Positions 9,051 to 21,383 of a DNA stretch of 64,000 nucleotides are shown in pieces. Position 1 is the stretch's first letter; each line of letters starts with the position of its first letter. The notes under the pieces are model-generated. The model saw nothing but the letters and a program-made list of their open reading frames with translations. It was not told the origin of the DNA and did not search any database. The position numbers and the translations under genes are program-made. The stretch is from Glutinoglossum americanum (taxonomy: Eukaryota; Ascomycota; Geoglossomycetes; Geoglossales; Geoglossaceae): assembly GCA_020080175.1 (NCBI GenBank), contig JAGHQL010000102.1, forward strand, positions 1 through 64,000. The letters run 5' to 3'.

Positions 9051-12000
9051 CTAAGATGCATAAGCAAAATCGGTTCCGCGGCATGCGAGCCAGAAATCCT
9101 TCACTATCTGATTTGTGGCCTTTGCTCCCCGCAGACTACACACCAGAGAGTTGGTCAGCGACTCGCAAATTCACTCGACGTGGTGGGGAGCGTGAGAGAC
9201 TTGCTTCATGACCTTCTGCAGAAATATCCTTTTCTCGCTCGCATTGACCTTCTGACTCGGAAAGTTTTCACCGAATAATGCCGTCTCGAGCCATGTCTTA
9301 GCGCGTGGCTGCCTGAAGATCAGCTTCTTCAGTGGATCTGCCAGTGTATCAAGTTCACTTCGTGCAGAACCGCCGCCGATGTTCGTTATCAGGGCTTCAG
9401 TAAGGAGGGGACCGAGGTGCTGCATAATGCCGTTGATAGTTGATTGAAGAGGTTCTGGGAAGTCGTGGAGGATAACAAATGAGGACTATTCGCAATATTA
9501 GAGGCCCTGGTGGCGTCAACGATTCACAAAGGGGGGAAATTTCTCACCCAGAACGAAGCAGCGGATCGTTTCGGAAGGGGTTCGCGGACTGTAAGACATT
9601 TCAGCGCAAAAAAAAATATTTCCTCAAGTGAGGACTTTGGCTCCATTGCTAGTACGATATCCACATATCGCGGCATCAGCCTGGCAAGGAAGTCGACACA
9701 ATTTTGGGCAATGTCTGGCTCATGCGCAGGATCCCCTATCGAGTGAATAAATCCCGAGACATGTTTTAAGAGTGCACCCGCCTCCTGGCCTATTCGCGTC
9801 GATGACTCAGTAGAATGTGAGTTTACCAAAGCACACGCGGTTGTTAGCATGACTTCCAACCGGGGCGTGTCAATCCTGCTCCCAAGTAGAAACCTAGCCG
9901 TGACGGCCGGGGGGAATACGAATGGCCCTGGTGCTGTCTCAGTGAAACCAGCTCTAAAGACAGAGCATGCTGCCTCTATTACATCGCCGTCCTGGCCCAG
10001 CGCCCCTACAACCGTCTCAACTATCTTGACGATGCGGACTTGAATAGACCCGCCAACTCCTTCATCCCAGAAAGTCGACCGGTCAGTCTCTGAATCAAGC
10101 TCGATGGGCATGTCATCAAGCGTCTGCAGGCCTTTGCCAATACTAGTCAAGCACCGCAGGGCAGTGATGGCGGGTTCTTTCGCCACGTCGAGCCCATGCT
10201 TGCCTAGAGATGAGATACAGACATGTACATCATTTTCGATAAAGTCGAGGAGCCTCTGTACCGGATCTGCCTTTGCGTCTTCGTTAGGAATGGCCTGGAT
10301 GATTGAAGCAATGGCCCCCAAGACTTTCTCTTTGGTGTCCCCTTTTGCCGTGGTGAGGAAACGCGAATACTGTTCAAGAAATGCCCCGAGTTCTCCCGTG
10401 AGAGTCTTGCGGCAAGAGGAACATAATGAAAAGATCGATCGAGAAGCTGGTCTTGCTAGTGCTGGAGATTCGACAGATCTAAAGAGGAATGTAAGAGCAG
10501 AAGGAAGATATTCAGTATGCCGTTCAAAAAAGGGGGCGTAATGTCCGAGCATATTGACGGAGGTCTGCCGGGTCTTTGCGGGGATACCCGCAGCAGCTTC
10601 TGAAAGCTGCGAGAACATGGAAGATCCAAAAAGTGTCCCCAGTATCTCGTCCTCAGCTGTATCGTCAGAGACGCAGTCGCTGAGAGCGTTTAAGCAGAAA
10701 AGGGTAGCTTCTGTATCTTCCCATGCCTGCGTCTTGAGAGACCGAAGGGCAAGGTTGATAAATTTCTCGAAGATTTCTATACCGAGAAGGGGGTACGCCG
10801 CCTGAAGCAAATCTGCTACATCTTTCCGAAAGTCGTTGAAGCCAACCCTTGACTCGGAGTCCCAACTGGCACCTATATCTCGAGGAGGTACTTTGATTTT
10901 CGCCCAACATTCCTCGATAGCCTGCATGACGTTCCTCCTGGCAGGGCCAATCCATGGTGCCTTATCTCCACCCTCTGCGAATAGGGAATCAATCATGAAC
11001 TCAACGAATGTCGACCAGAACTCTAGTGCAGATGCACATATCTCGTCCTCGGCCACCGCATACCCGTCACAAGTTAAGAGGCCATGCATCATACGTATTA
11101 GCTGTTGCGTCCCCGGATCGTTCGGATTTCGAGCTAAATCTTGTACGGTTGCATCACCGAAAGCTAGAAGAAACCTGCCAAACTGGACAGATTCGAAGCC
11201 AAAATCACCAGATTTTATAAGCTCGAAACGGTCCTGCGCCCATGTACTACTGAGCACAGAAGATAGGGTGTCGACATCTCCGGGCCGAAGAAACTTCGAA
11301 TAGTTGGATAGGACATCCGTGAACAGTTCTACGGTGTCTGGGTAGAGATCGTCATAGGCCAGAAATCGGATGGCGGGTTGTGTCAGCGATTTCAGCGAAT
11401 CTAGGGTAATATCGGAATCAAGGTAGGCCCGATGGGAGTAGAACACCCAGGACTAGGTATATCCCGGTCTTAGTACCTCACCGCCAAAGCAGCTCCGCAG
11501 GACATACCTGAAAGCATTTCATAGCTCCTTGAGTGAACTGAGAATCAGTACCCACTCCCTCGTAAGATGTAAACGCATATCCTATGAGTGCAACGGCATC
11601 CTCAGTGTTGAGCAGTATTTTCTCGTGAAACTTCTGACTAGAATATGGCCATCGTCCCATTAGCCAGAAATCCATGAACCCGTTTACAAACATTCTGACT
11701 CACTGCCTGATGTTATTTGAGTCTGTCTTTCCTACTTCCTCAACAAGCATGGAGGTGAACCACAATGCAGCCACGGCTTGAAGTTTGCTGAGCGCTCTCA
11801 CCAGGTCAGATGTCACAGGATATTGGTCAACAGATGTTAGGGGAACCGCATCTCCCTTGTACAGAGAGCACAACAGGTGCCTTATGCATAATCCCCATGT
11901 GGAGGGAAACCGGAGGAAAAACACAACCAGAGTTGAGCATATCTTCCTTATTACTAAGGGTCCTTCGGACTGAGAGATGAGCCGGATGAGCCAGGACACC

Positions 12001-12395
12001 AGCCTATAGAGCAACGACTGGATACTATCAGGCTCAAGGGTCTCCCTGGAAGAAGCTGTGAGGTTCTGTAATAAACATTGGTTGTATGGAAACTCGCTCA
12101 CCAGTCTGAATTCAACTTGACGGTGAACGTAAGGGCACCAAAGAATCTGACTTTGTCATCATCCCGGCTCAAAAGCGTGTCCGCGAGTTGCCAGCCATCA
12201 GGTGAGCGCTGCAGCCGCTGTAGAGTCTCTTGGATTCCGGCTATTTCCCAGGGCGTGCCGGGCAGATACAAACGTTTGACAAGCTGGCAGTTACGTGCCC
12301 TTGTCAGCTTCCCACTAGCCCGAAGAAAAAGCGCGGGGTAGGCCAACCTGCTCGACTTCATTAATCGAAGTAATTTCGATATCATTGGCAGCCAT
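9051..12395 (-). CDS. Importin-beta family karyopherin, Kap122/importin-13-like
   Basis: Seven exons encode 1000 residues: complement(join(9051..9135, 9175..9485, 9548..11452, 11508..11637, 11704..12045, 12102..12283, 12348..12395)). The protein is an all-helical HEAT-repeat nuclear transport receptor. The N-terminal block VRFFGALTFTVKLNSDW and PLVIRKICSTLVVFFLRF match the Ran-binding N-terminal and exportin-1-like regions of the importin-13/Kap122/transportin-3 branch. Mid-protein, KEKVLGAIASIIQAIPNED and the late PLPKRSAASFW are typical of the same group, and it ends KDFWLACRGTDFAYAS. The first intron has a GTTGGC donor. An apparent in-frame TGA at 11700-11702 lies inside an intron with a perfect GTGAGT donor. 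The last join (39-nt intron) is the least certain. Cargo cannot be told from sequence. The gene is divergent from the aminopeptidase. Confidence 0.85.
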
Positions 12396-12762
12396 TTCAT
12401 CTACGCTCTAGGGAATAGACGCTCCAGAAGATGTGAACTGGGTCACGAGTTTGAGGTTTGCTCCGCTACTGAGAGAAAAATGTATTTGCGTGTGGAATGC
12501 CCTGGTGCTAGCTAGCGTGTCATTGTTGGAGGGATTGAACGAGATCCTGCAGAGTGAGGAATATGGAGGAACTAGCATGTTTGCATCTGTTTCGAATACC
12601 AAGACCCGAAATCCACCGTCAGCATCTGTGCCTGTGTCTTTATGAAGACTTGATATCTGCCATTAAAGCAGCACCGCTCGGTACCATCCCACTACCAAGC
12701 TTTCTTTTCATCCGTCGCGGCACATTTCTATTCGCCCGTTTTGGAGCAACTGGCTAAAGTAA
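12396..12762. promoter_or_regulatory. Bidirectional promoter between the karyopherin and aminopeptidase P genes
   Basis: A divergent spacer of 367 bp with no gene. An ORF of about 70 codons on the plus strand here has no recognisable features. Confidence 0.5.
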
Positions 12763-15314
12763 ATGCAAGCATTTCGGCCGATTGCTTGGGCCCGACGTCT
12801 GCCCTTCTCACCTCGGGAAAAAGCCGCGATATTTAGTCGGCCCGTAGACCCCTCAAGCTTCCGTTGGGTTTCTTCAAGTATTAGAACACCAACCGAAATG
12901 GATACTGTCCATACAACCGACCGACTCTCGCACCTGAGAGAATTGATGAAGAAGAACGAGGTAGATATATACAGTATGTTACTTGTTGGACCTGCCGTGT
13001 TTTTATTTGCCGCTGATTGGCCGGTAGTTGTCCCATCCGAAGACAGTCACCAGTCCGAATATATCGCGCCTTGTGACGCACGACGAGGTCAGGCACCGAG
13101 ACTACGGCAGCCCTATCCATGCTGACAACAATCCAGAGTATATATCTGGGTTCTCCGGCTCAGCGGGATGTGCGGTGATAACTCTTGAAACGGCTTCACT
13201 AGCCACAGACGGGCGATATTTTAACCAGGCCGAAAAGCAGCTGGACGGCAATTGGGAATTGTTGAAGCAAGGGCTACCGGACGTCCCGACCTGGCAGGAA
13301 TGGTAGACGAAATAAAAAAAATCATTCTCTTGATCTCGAGTGAGGCTGATTGTAATAAGGACGGCCGACCAGTCCGAAGGGGGGAAGACTGTAGGAGTCG
13401 ATCCCACAGTAATTACTGCTCGTAATGTCACCACCAGTTTTCTTGTTTTCCTTGGCGCCGTTACCTAACGAAGGCAGCTGATGCTCGTAAACTCTCGGAC
13501 AAGATCAAAAAGAGAGGCGGAAAGGCTCTGGTAGGCGTTCAGGAGAACCTTGTGGATGCCGTATGGGGAAAAGACCGACCGCCCCGGCCTAATGAGGCTG
13601 TTAAGGTTTTGGGAATTGAATTTAATGGGAAAAAATTCGAGGAGAAGCTTGAAGACTTGCGGAAGGAACTGGAAAAAAAGAATAGTCCTGGATTCATCGT
13701 TTGTATGTCATATGGTTCTTCTCAGGGGATACAGTTGCCTATACTCACCGCTCGTTTTGCGCTCACTCAGGCATGCTGGATGAAATCGCGTGGCTTTACA
13801 ATCTCCGTGGGAGCGAGTACGTATTAAACTCCTGGTTTTATAATAGGTTCTATGGATACTAAGAGCTAGCAGTATCCCCTACAACCCCGTCTTTTTCTCC
13901 TACGCTATCGTCACACCCGCAAAGGCTACTCTTTATATTGATTCCAATAAGATCAGCGATGAAGTGAGGTCTCATCTGGGTGACGCTGTCACCGTCAGAC
14001 CATACGACGCAATTCAAGACGATATAGCGATCCTTAAGGAAACCCTTTCGGCTGACCCGGTGGCTGGTGAAGATTCGTCTGCTCAGAAGACAAAAGTTAA
14101 ATTTCTGATATCGAACAAAACGTCATGGGCTTTGAGTGAAGCTCTAGGCGGCGATGAGAAGGTGGAAGAAATTCGCAGCCTCATCGCTGATGCTAAGGCT
14201 ATCAAGAATGAGACTGAACTCGAAGGAATGAGAGCTTGCCACATGCGGGACGGAGCTGCGCTTATTGAATATTTTGCTTGGCTTGAGGAGGAACTTGTTA
14301 CGAAAGAAACTAAGCTAGATGAGGTCGAGGCTGCGGATAAGCTCGAAGAAATTCGTTCGTTAGTCTTCTATTGCCCAGAACCACGCACTCGACAAGTGCT
14401 AACGACCACCAGGAAACATAAGCATTTTGTAGGCCTTTCGTTCGATACGATTTCGTCGACAGGCCCCAATGCAGCTGTCATACACTACAAACCAGAAAGA
14501 GGCAATTGCTCCGTAATAGACCCCAAAGCGATATATCTCTGCGACTCCGGTGGGCAGTACCTCGATGGAACAACTGACACAACCCGAACTTTGCATTTTG
14601 GCAACCCAACTGACATGGAGCGAAAATCCTACACCCTAGTATTGAAAGGCAACATTTCACTGGACCGAGCAGTATTCCCCAAGGGAACGAGCGGTTTTGC
14701 TCTAGATACTTTGGCGCGGCAGTTTCTATGGGAAGAGGGACTGGATTATAGGCATGGTACAGGCCATGGCGTCGGGTCTTATCTGGTATGCCAAGCTCGA
14801 ATATTTTCCGCTCGAACATGATGCTGACATGTACTTAGAACGTCCATGAGGGCCCAATAGGCATCGGCACGCGGATTCAGTACTCAGAAGTTGCTCTCGC
14901 TGCAGGCAACGTGCTCTCTAATGGTAAATTGGAGTCACATCACTGAGTTGACAAGTCGCTAAAGGTTTGCAGAACCAGGTTATTATGAAGATGGATCTTT
15001 TGGGATCCGAATAGAGAGTGAGTTGCGATATCATTTTTCATTACTCAGTTGGATAACTAATCTAGCCAGATATTATCATGGCTAGGGAGGCCCCGACAAC
15101 ACACAAGTTCGGCGAGAAGCCATACTTGGGTTTCGAGCATGTAACCATGGTACCGATGTGCCGGAAGTTAATTGACGAGGAGCTTCTGTCGTTGATAGAG
15201 AAAGAGTGGCTGAATAAATACCACGCAGAAATATTTGAAAAGACAAAAGGCTTCTTCGAGGATGACCCTAGAACTTTGGCGTGGCTGGAGAGGGAGACAA
15301 AGCCAATAAGTTAA
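12763..15314 (+). CDS. AMPP: Xaa-Pro aminopeptidase P (metallopeptidase M24B)
   Basis: Eleven exons encode 667 residues: join(12763..12973, 13028..13087, 13137..13302, 13360..13421, 13478..13702, 13771..13816, 13873..14358, 14413..14785, 14839..14923, 14973..15017, 15070..15314). The enzyme removes an N-terminal residue that precedes proline. It has the creatinase-like N-domains ([32 protein letters not shown]) and a pita-bread catalytic domain. All five metal ligands are visible: two Asp in [18 protein letters not shown], His in [16 protein letters not shown], Glu in [16 protein letters not shown] and Glu in [10 protein letters not shown] second in-frame ATG at 12898 ([10 protein letters not shown]) is where most cytosolic orthologues start. 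The extra 45 residues are Arg/Ser-rich with few acids and look like a mitochondrial presequence, so the gene may make two isoforms. Confidence 0.94.
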
Positions 15315-16311
15315 TTACAAATGCCCCTCTAGATGCTATCGGTGGCTCGCGGCATCCAGACTCGGTCATACTAGGTAGTTACTATAGTCCTTTCTATTAA
15401 CTGTGCTCAAATGCTGAAGCTCGAGATATTGCCCCCTCGTAGGATCCTCGTGCAATTTGTTCTATGTAGTTTTGGAAAGAGGGGCCGGTGTCATAACTTA
15501 CCACGGACTATACCGGCAATATCACGATACCGAAACTTAAAGGAGCATTCATCGGGATAATTCCTCGAATACCACAGCTTTTCGTTCTATTTACTCTTTC
15601 AGTTTTCCCATGGTTACGAGTGTTTCCATCGGTTTTACCCCAAATGTTCTCACCACGATTCAACAGTGACTCCCAGGAGTCCCTCTTAAACTTACGTACC
15701 CCAATGATGTATTGGTGGCGTTGTCGGAGGTAAGTGAGAATTGGAGTGGAAACTCGATGTCCTACATGCCTTCGCGGTACCTTCGGACAACATCGAAAAT
15801 AGAAAACTTGAAAGCGATAGATATTTACCTCCACATCTTACACTCCCGGTTTTTTAAGGGATGGTTACTTGAGCACCTCTAGCCTTTCATCTTATTTATT
15901 TAAGACACCGCAAATAACTTGCCAGGATGCCGTAGAAGTTAACATGCAAAATTACACTGTTGTCGGTTGTGCATTCCGGGAGAGACCCTCATAACCGCAG
16001 AGATCCTTCCGAGGACTGCCAGTGTGTCATAGAGTATATGTTTGAGAGAGGTTCCCATGGTCGCAGGCATGCCCCCAGAGGCCGCCGTTGTATCATTCAT
16101 TGTATCGTCGTTCATGGCTCAGGAGGGACCTGCGGTACCCTCTCCGACTCCCTTGTCGGCAAGTTCCGAATCCTCAACGTTTTGTTTCCCATGTTGCGGC
16201 TTGATTAAAGTGGCTTGCACTTCGCATTTCAACATCACTATCTGACCCATGCACCAGGCTTAAAGCACAATTGATAGGCATCAAATTCACTAGCTTTGAG
16301 CTTCTGCTGGG
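15315..16311. other. Intergenic region between AMPP and SEC8
   Basis: This 997-bp stretch separates two genes on the same strand. It contains the AMPP 3' flank and the SEC8 promoter. Small open frames on both strands (up to 108 codons) lack any recognisable motif, and I do not call them genes. Confidence 0.4.
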
Positions 16312-19300
16312 ATGTCGCGGGCTCCTCAATCGCTTGGAACTTCTGGGACAGGATATACAAACGGCAATGGTTACTACGATCAAGAACGATCTCGATACAA
16401 CCAGTACGATACTTCTACGAGCAGCACTGGTGCTGGCGCTGGTGCTAGCGGGCGCGAACGGAGGGTCGGAGGATATGGGGGATACCTAGACGGGAATAAC
16501 AATAGGCCAGTAACGCCTTCTCGGCCGCGATCGCGAGGCCAAGAGCTTGAACCTACGGCTGGCAACTGGCGGCGGCGGCCAGATAGAGGTGATCGGGAGT
16601 GGTCAGACCAGAGTCGGTCAAGAAATAGAAGCGGCGGAAGGGGTCCCTCAAGCGGAGGAAGACGAGCTGGTGAAGGGCAAGGAACAAGACAAATTGAGGG
16701 TCAGTTAAAAGCCATTGAGTATTCACCAGTCGTACCATCTGTACCGTTTCTGCCCACAACATCTTGCTATAACCACGACATTAGCCCTTTGGCAGTCTCT
16801 GATCAATTCTGCAATCCCGTCTCTCCACATGTTTCAAGATGGTTGATAAATCTTTCTATCAAGAGATCCTCCCATATATCCAGCAAGAATGGGGTTTCAT
16901 GGCCGACGACAGCTGCGTCCCAGTACAAGTTGCGCTTCAACTGATGGATCCAAGCTCGCTGGGCCGAGCGCACCAGTACGACCAGTTCAAAGAAACACAT
17001 AAACAACTCCAGCGGGCTTTAAGAGCAATTGTAAATGGTAGGAGGCTTGCCTCGATTGTTTATATTCACGCCTAACGTATATGAACAGAGCACTACCAAG
17101 GATTCAACAGTTCATTGCACACGTTCCACGAAATTCAAACCAGCATACAGTCCTCACAGACTCGAGTGCGACAACTCAAAGAATCGCTAGTACAAGCAAA
17201 GTCGAATTTATCGTCCACGAAGCCGGAGCTAGGGGCTCTAGCAATGTCGTCTCAGGGCTATGGCGAAATGTTGCAAGCTTTGTCACAGATGTTGGTTTCC
17301 TACTCTAGATGGCTTCTTTGGAATGGATCGGGGCTGACGTGCGCCAAGAGAGCAATTACAACTTGTCCCTGAGAAACTTGAAGCTCGGATATCCGAAAAA
17401 CGGTTCCTCACTGCAGTGGAAGTCCTCCAAGATGCTCTCGAGACGATTAGAAAACCAGAAATAGAGAATATTGGCGCTCTGAGCGATCTCCGAGTCTACT
17501 TCAGTAACCAAAAAGCCGTAGGTCCATCCTGCTATAGTCTGACTGTATCTAACAGAATAGCAGTCTTTAACCGACATCCTAATCGAAGAACTCCACAACC
17601 ATTTATATCTCAAGTCGCCCTACTGCCAGGATAGATGGAAACCCTATGCGCATGACCAGGGAACAGCAAGTATTGCAGACGGTAAGAAGGGGCTGTCAAA
17701 CTTAGGTATGCCGCCCTTCGCAACGTGGCTATGGCAGTTGATAATTCTCTACTCATTCCCTCAGGAGTAAAGCCAATCCACCAGTTTCTAGAGACTCTCG
17801 ATGCTTCAATTCCGGTAAAATGCTGCCATATGTTTATCTGCCGGGTGTTTACTGATTCCAGATCGTAGATGATCGAGGATGCCTCACGGAATCCAGAAGC
17901 TGACAGCAATTATTACATCCACTTGCTCATAGAATCGCTGAATAAAATGGGACATCTTCATACTGCTATTGAGAGCATTGAGCAACGGCTTCCTGTGGAG
18001 CTCAGGAGAGTCGTCGACAAAACAAACAAGGAAGTTGACCAACGACACCCGAGTTCAATGCGTGGCTCATCGCGGCGTGAAAGTGGCAAGATTGACCTAG
18101 GGCTTGGCGAGAACAATGTTCGGGCAATTATTGTCTTTGATCTCCTGTGGACGCTTTACTCAAAGTTTGAAGCCATCGCTGAAGGTCACCGCGTCCTCCA
18201 TGATGTCGTTGTGGGCATTGTCAAGCGTGAAGGAATCCAGGATGCGGATTCTCTAACAGGAGGATTTAGTGAGCTGTGGAAACTATACCAAAGCGAAGTA
18301 AGCTTATACAAGCATCGCCCTATAGACAAATAATTAACTCTACTTTTAGATGCGGTCCCTTCTCCATGACTACCTGGCTACCGATGGTAATGTATCTTAC
18401 CGGTCAGGGCAGGCGCCATCAGGCGGTAACGTTTTCCGAATCCAACGAGATAGGTCCAAGGTACTGTTATCCTCTTCCTTTCTTTCTTTCTTCCCCCTAG
18501 TAACACGTTGCGAGTTCCTCTGCATAACTTTACCTCACATACTGCCCGCCCAGTTTTTCTGTAGCTGAAGCGGTTCCAAACACTTGAGGGAGAATGCCCT
18601 TGTACTTTACACAGTTCCATCATTCGCAATTACTACAGAAGGGCTGTGTCTGGCGCAAGTGTGGTGGGAAGGCCATTTGAGAAAACCTACGTGGCTTTAG
18701 AATTTGCGTACGGTGGTTTTGGCTCCCTACATTCATCGCTCATGCCGCAGCGATGGCGAGACTGCTCCCTTGAACCCCCTATTTTGCATATATGTTGTAC
18801 TAGCTGGCGACATATGCTGATGCGTTCCTCAGAGGATGTTTAAACTTCAAGACATGGATGCCAAGTCGCCAGAACTAGCGAGTGAGCAGGAAGATCTTGA
18901 ATTGATCCTCAAAGCATCTGTGCCCGGTCTTGTGTCTGATTCTCGACGACCAATGGGAATTTCCGTCATCGACAACAACCAGCATCATGATGGCTCCGCT
19001 ACAGGACACAGACTCCTGGTCGAACCAAGTGTTTTCAACATGGGGCTATTGCTCCCTCCTTCTCTTTCATTTCTTCAGCGCCTAAAGGACATTGTACCGT
19101 CTGGGTGGGTACCAACTCAGCGTCCTCGGTTTCAGTACTCTAACGTCTTGTAGACCTGATATCGTCATAAACACATTAACGTCCTTCTTAGACGATTTCT
19201 TCGTAAACGTATTCCATCCTCAGTTGGACGAGACTTTGGTAGATCTGGGTGTCCAAACTTACGCCGAGGTCGATGCCTTCCAAGAAGACCCACAGTGGCC

Positions 19301-20843
19301 AACTATCGCACGCAAGCCTATATTCAAGGTACGTTCTGTTAGTCATGCAGAATCAGATCTCTGCTCATAACTCTAGGGCACATCAACTTTTTTCAATCTC
19401 ATCGCTGTGTTCTGCAAAATGCTAGACACTATTCCCCACGACCAGGCCTTCAGTCAGCTCATCATAACACAAATGGTCACCTACCATGATAAATGCTGCG
19501 AATGGTATAAAGGTACGTCGAGCTATGACCCATTACAGCCTTTTCAGCGATCTGATGGATACCTGGAAGCAATTGTAAGCGGGGTACAATCTAAGGAGAC
19601 CGGAGGAAGTCATCTAAAAACGGCCGCTGCTTTTGCACAATCTGGCGAGTTGCGGGATATTGCTAGAAGTCTATGGGATGGCACCGATGGAGGCAAAAGT
19701 CTTCTCGAAAAGGTAACCTGTAGACCCCATGTGGAGATGGGAACTCTTGCTGACAGATTAGGAATCCGCTCTTTTAATTGCCAGTGCTAATGAATCGCCC
19801 GTTTCGTCAGCTGACGTTCTCTCTGATCGCAAGACCATAACCTCCTTATGCTTGCTCTACACTAGCATGGTACCCACACTATCCTTCTCTACCCAGAACC
19901 GTTGCCCTAATAAACTACATGTAGAAATGGCTTGCTAGCAAAGTTCGCCAGCTCCGCTACATAACCGACATCCAGGTCGACTCATCGCAAAGAGACGGAA
20001 GCAAGCCTCGCCAAGTCCGTCGCTGGACTTTGATCGATCCGAGTAGGCCTCGCGATGAATCTTCGCCAGTATACCTGCCGATGACTCAGAAGAGCGTGAT
20101 GTGAGTGTTGTCCCCAATTGACTTGCCCCACCGAGTAGGGATGCTCACAACTGCCAGCGCGTTCGATGCTGTAATCGAATCCTACCAGCAATTGGCTCTC
20201 GCTGTGCTTTTAACCCTGCACTTTGAGATAAGATGCCATATAATCCTCCACATCGAAGATGCGATCAAAGGCGGATTCCTGCTCCAACAGCCAGCCAACG
20301 AGCCTGACTCGAGTGTCTTGACTTTAAACACCGACCTAGTAGGCTTTGACGAGGAAATAACCAACAACCTCCGGGACGAAGAACACAGGTAAGCCCTCCC
20401 CGCCCTCCCCTTTTTTTCCCTTTTCACCCCTCCTAAATTCAGACCATAGATTTCTCATAACTGGCCTCTCCCACCTCCTCGATACCTACCTCCTAACAAA
20501 CGCCTCCCACATGAAACCCATGAACACCTTCGGCTCCCAAAAACTCCACCTTAATATCCTAGTTCTGCAGCAAAACCTCCGGAACATCGAACCCAATGCC
20601 CTCCTCCCGCTCTCGGCGCGCTACTTCAATTTATTCACTAAGGGACCCCCAGAGATTGTTAAGCGCGCTAAGGAGGGTGATAAGGACGGTGAACCGTATT
20701 TTTCGTATGATCAGTTGAAGGTGCTAGTTGAGCTTTGTTACTCAGAGGCGCTGGGGAGCGAGAGGAGAGAGGTTGCGATGGGCGCGAAGAGGGGACTTGG
20801 GGAGCATTTGTTGTTGTTAAGCGAGCAGCTGTGGCAGACTTAA
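16312..20843 (+). CDS. SEC8: Exocyst complex component Sec8
   Basis: Sixteen exons encode 1099 residues: join(16312..16699, 16864..17037, 17089..17290, 17349..17517, 17564..17705, 17765..17814, 17869..18297, 18350..18460, 18833..19104, 19154..19328, 19377..19512, 19570..19712, 19762..19869, 19925..20100, 20158..20388, 20450..20843). Sec8 is a subunit of the octameric exocyst that tethers secretory vesicles at growth sites such as hyphal tips. A Ser/Gly/Arg-rich N-terminus (about 130 residues) precedes the conserved Sec8 block: QEWGFMADDSCVPVQVALQL, TRVRQLKESLVQAKSNLSS, IRKPEIENIGALSDLRVY, EDASRNPEADSNYYI, EPSVFNMGLLLPPSLSFLQR and the end SYDQLKVLVELCYSEAL. Intron 3 has a GTTGGT donor. Intron 8 is 372 nt, far longer than the others. 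Length fits fungal Sec8 proteins. Confidence 0.94.
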
Positions 20844-21383
20844 AACATCACCCGTCCTGGAGCAAGTGATATGCCGAGGGCTGGCGAAACGGAACGGAAA
20901 CAAAATCCTTGGTGCCGGAACGACGGGTTAGCACAGACGCGCATACATACGTAACCGTCCACCCGGAAAGGAGAAGGGGCACTTCTCGTGTTCCTGTGTA
21001 CATTAGATGTATTTAAGAGGCCAATCACATCATTTCTTAAGAATACGCTAGTCAGAAGAAACTGGATATCACTTCACCCCCTCGAAAGCGCCGGGTGAAA
21101 CTTATCTTTTAATTCCACGCACTAGTAGTGATAATCTCCTACCTACGCCACCTCTCATCTTCTACGAATTGCTCAACTTGAAAAAATCTTTCCACAAAAC
21201 TCCGAATTTTCGCCCATATGATGTTAACGCCAGTCGATAGGGCTAAGGCATGAAATTTGTATAGAGAAAACCTAAGGTGTCCGCTATTCTTCTCCCCATG
21301 CTTCTTGTCCGCTGGAGTTGGTGATATCTAGCCAAATCTGCAGAAGAAAACAAAGTCGAGCGCCCCAGCCCAAAGTCTTTCCC
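20844..21383. other. Intergenic region between convergent SEC8 and the UBA/UIM gene
   Basis: These 540 bases hold the two 3' flanks. There are no repeats and no coding signal. Confidence 0.5.

Noticed and set aside
11700-11702. In-frame TGA that seemed to break the karyopherin gene
   Set aside because: It lies in a 66-nt intron (11638-11703) with a GTGAGT donor and TTCTAG acceptor; splicing gives a smooth conserved join (NNIRHQKFHEKI).
16119-16235. Small minus-strand frame (38 codons) upstream of SEC8
   Set aside because: It has no family motif and no clear splice continuation.
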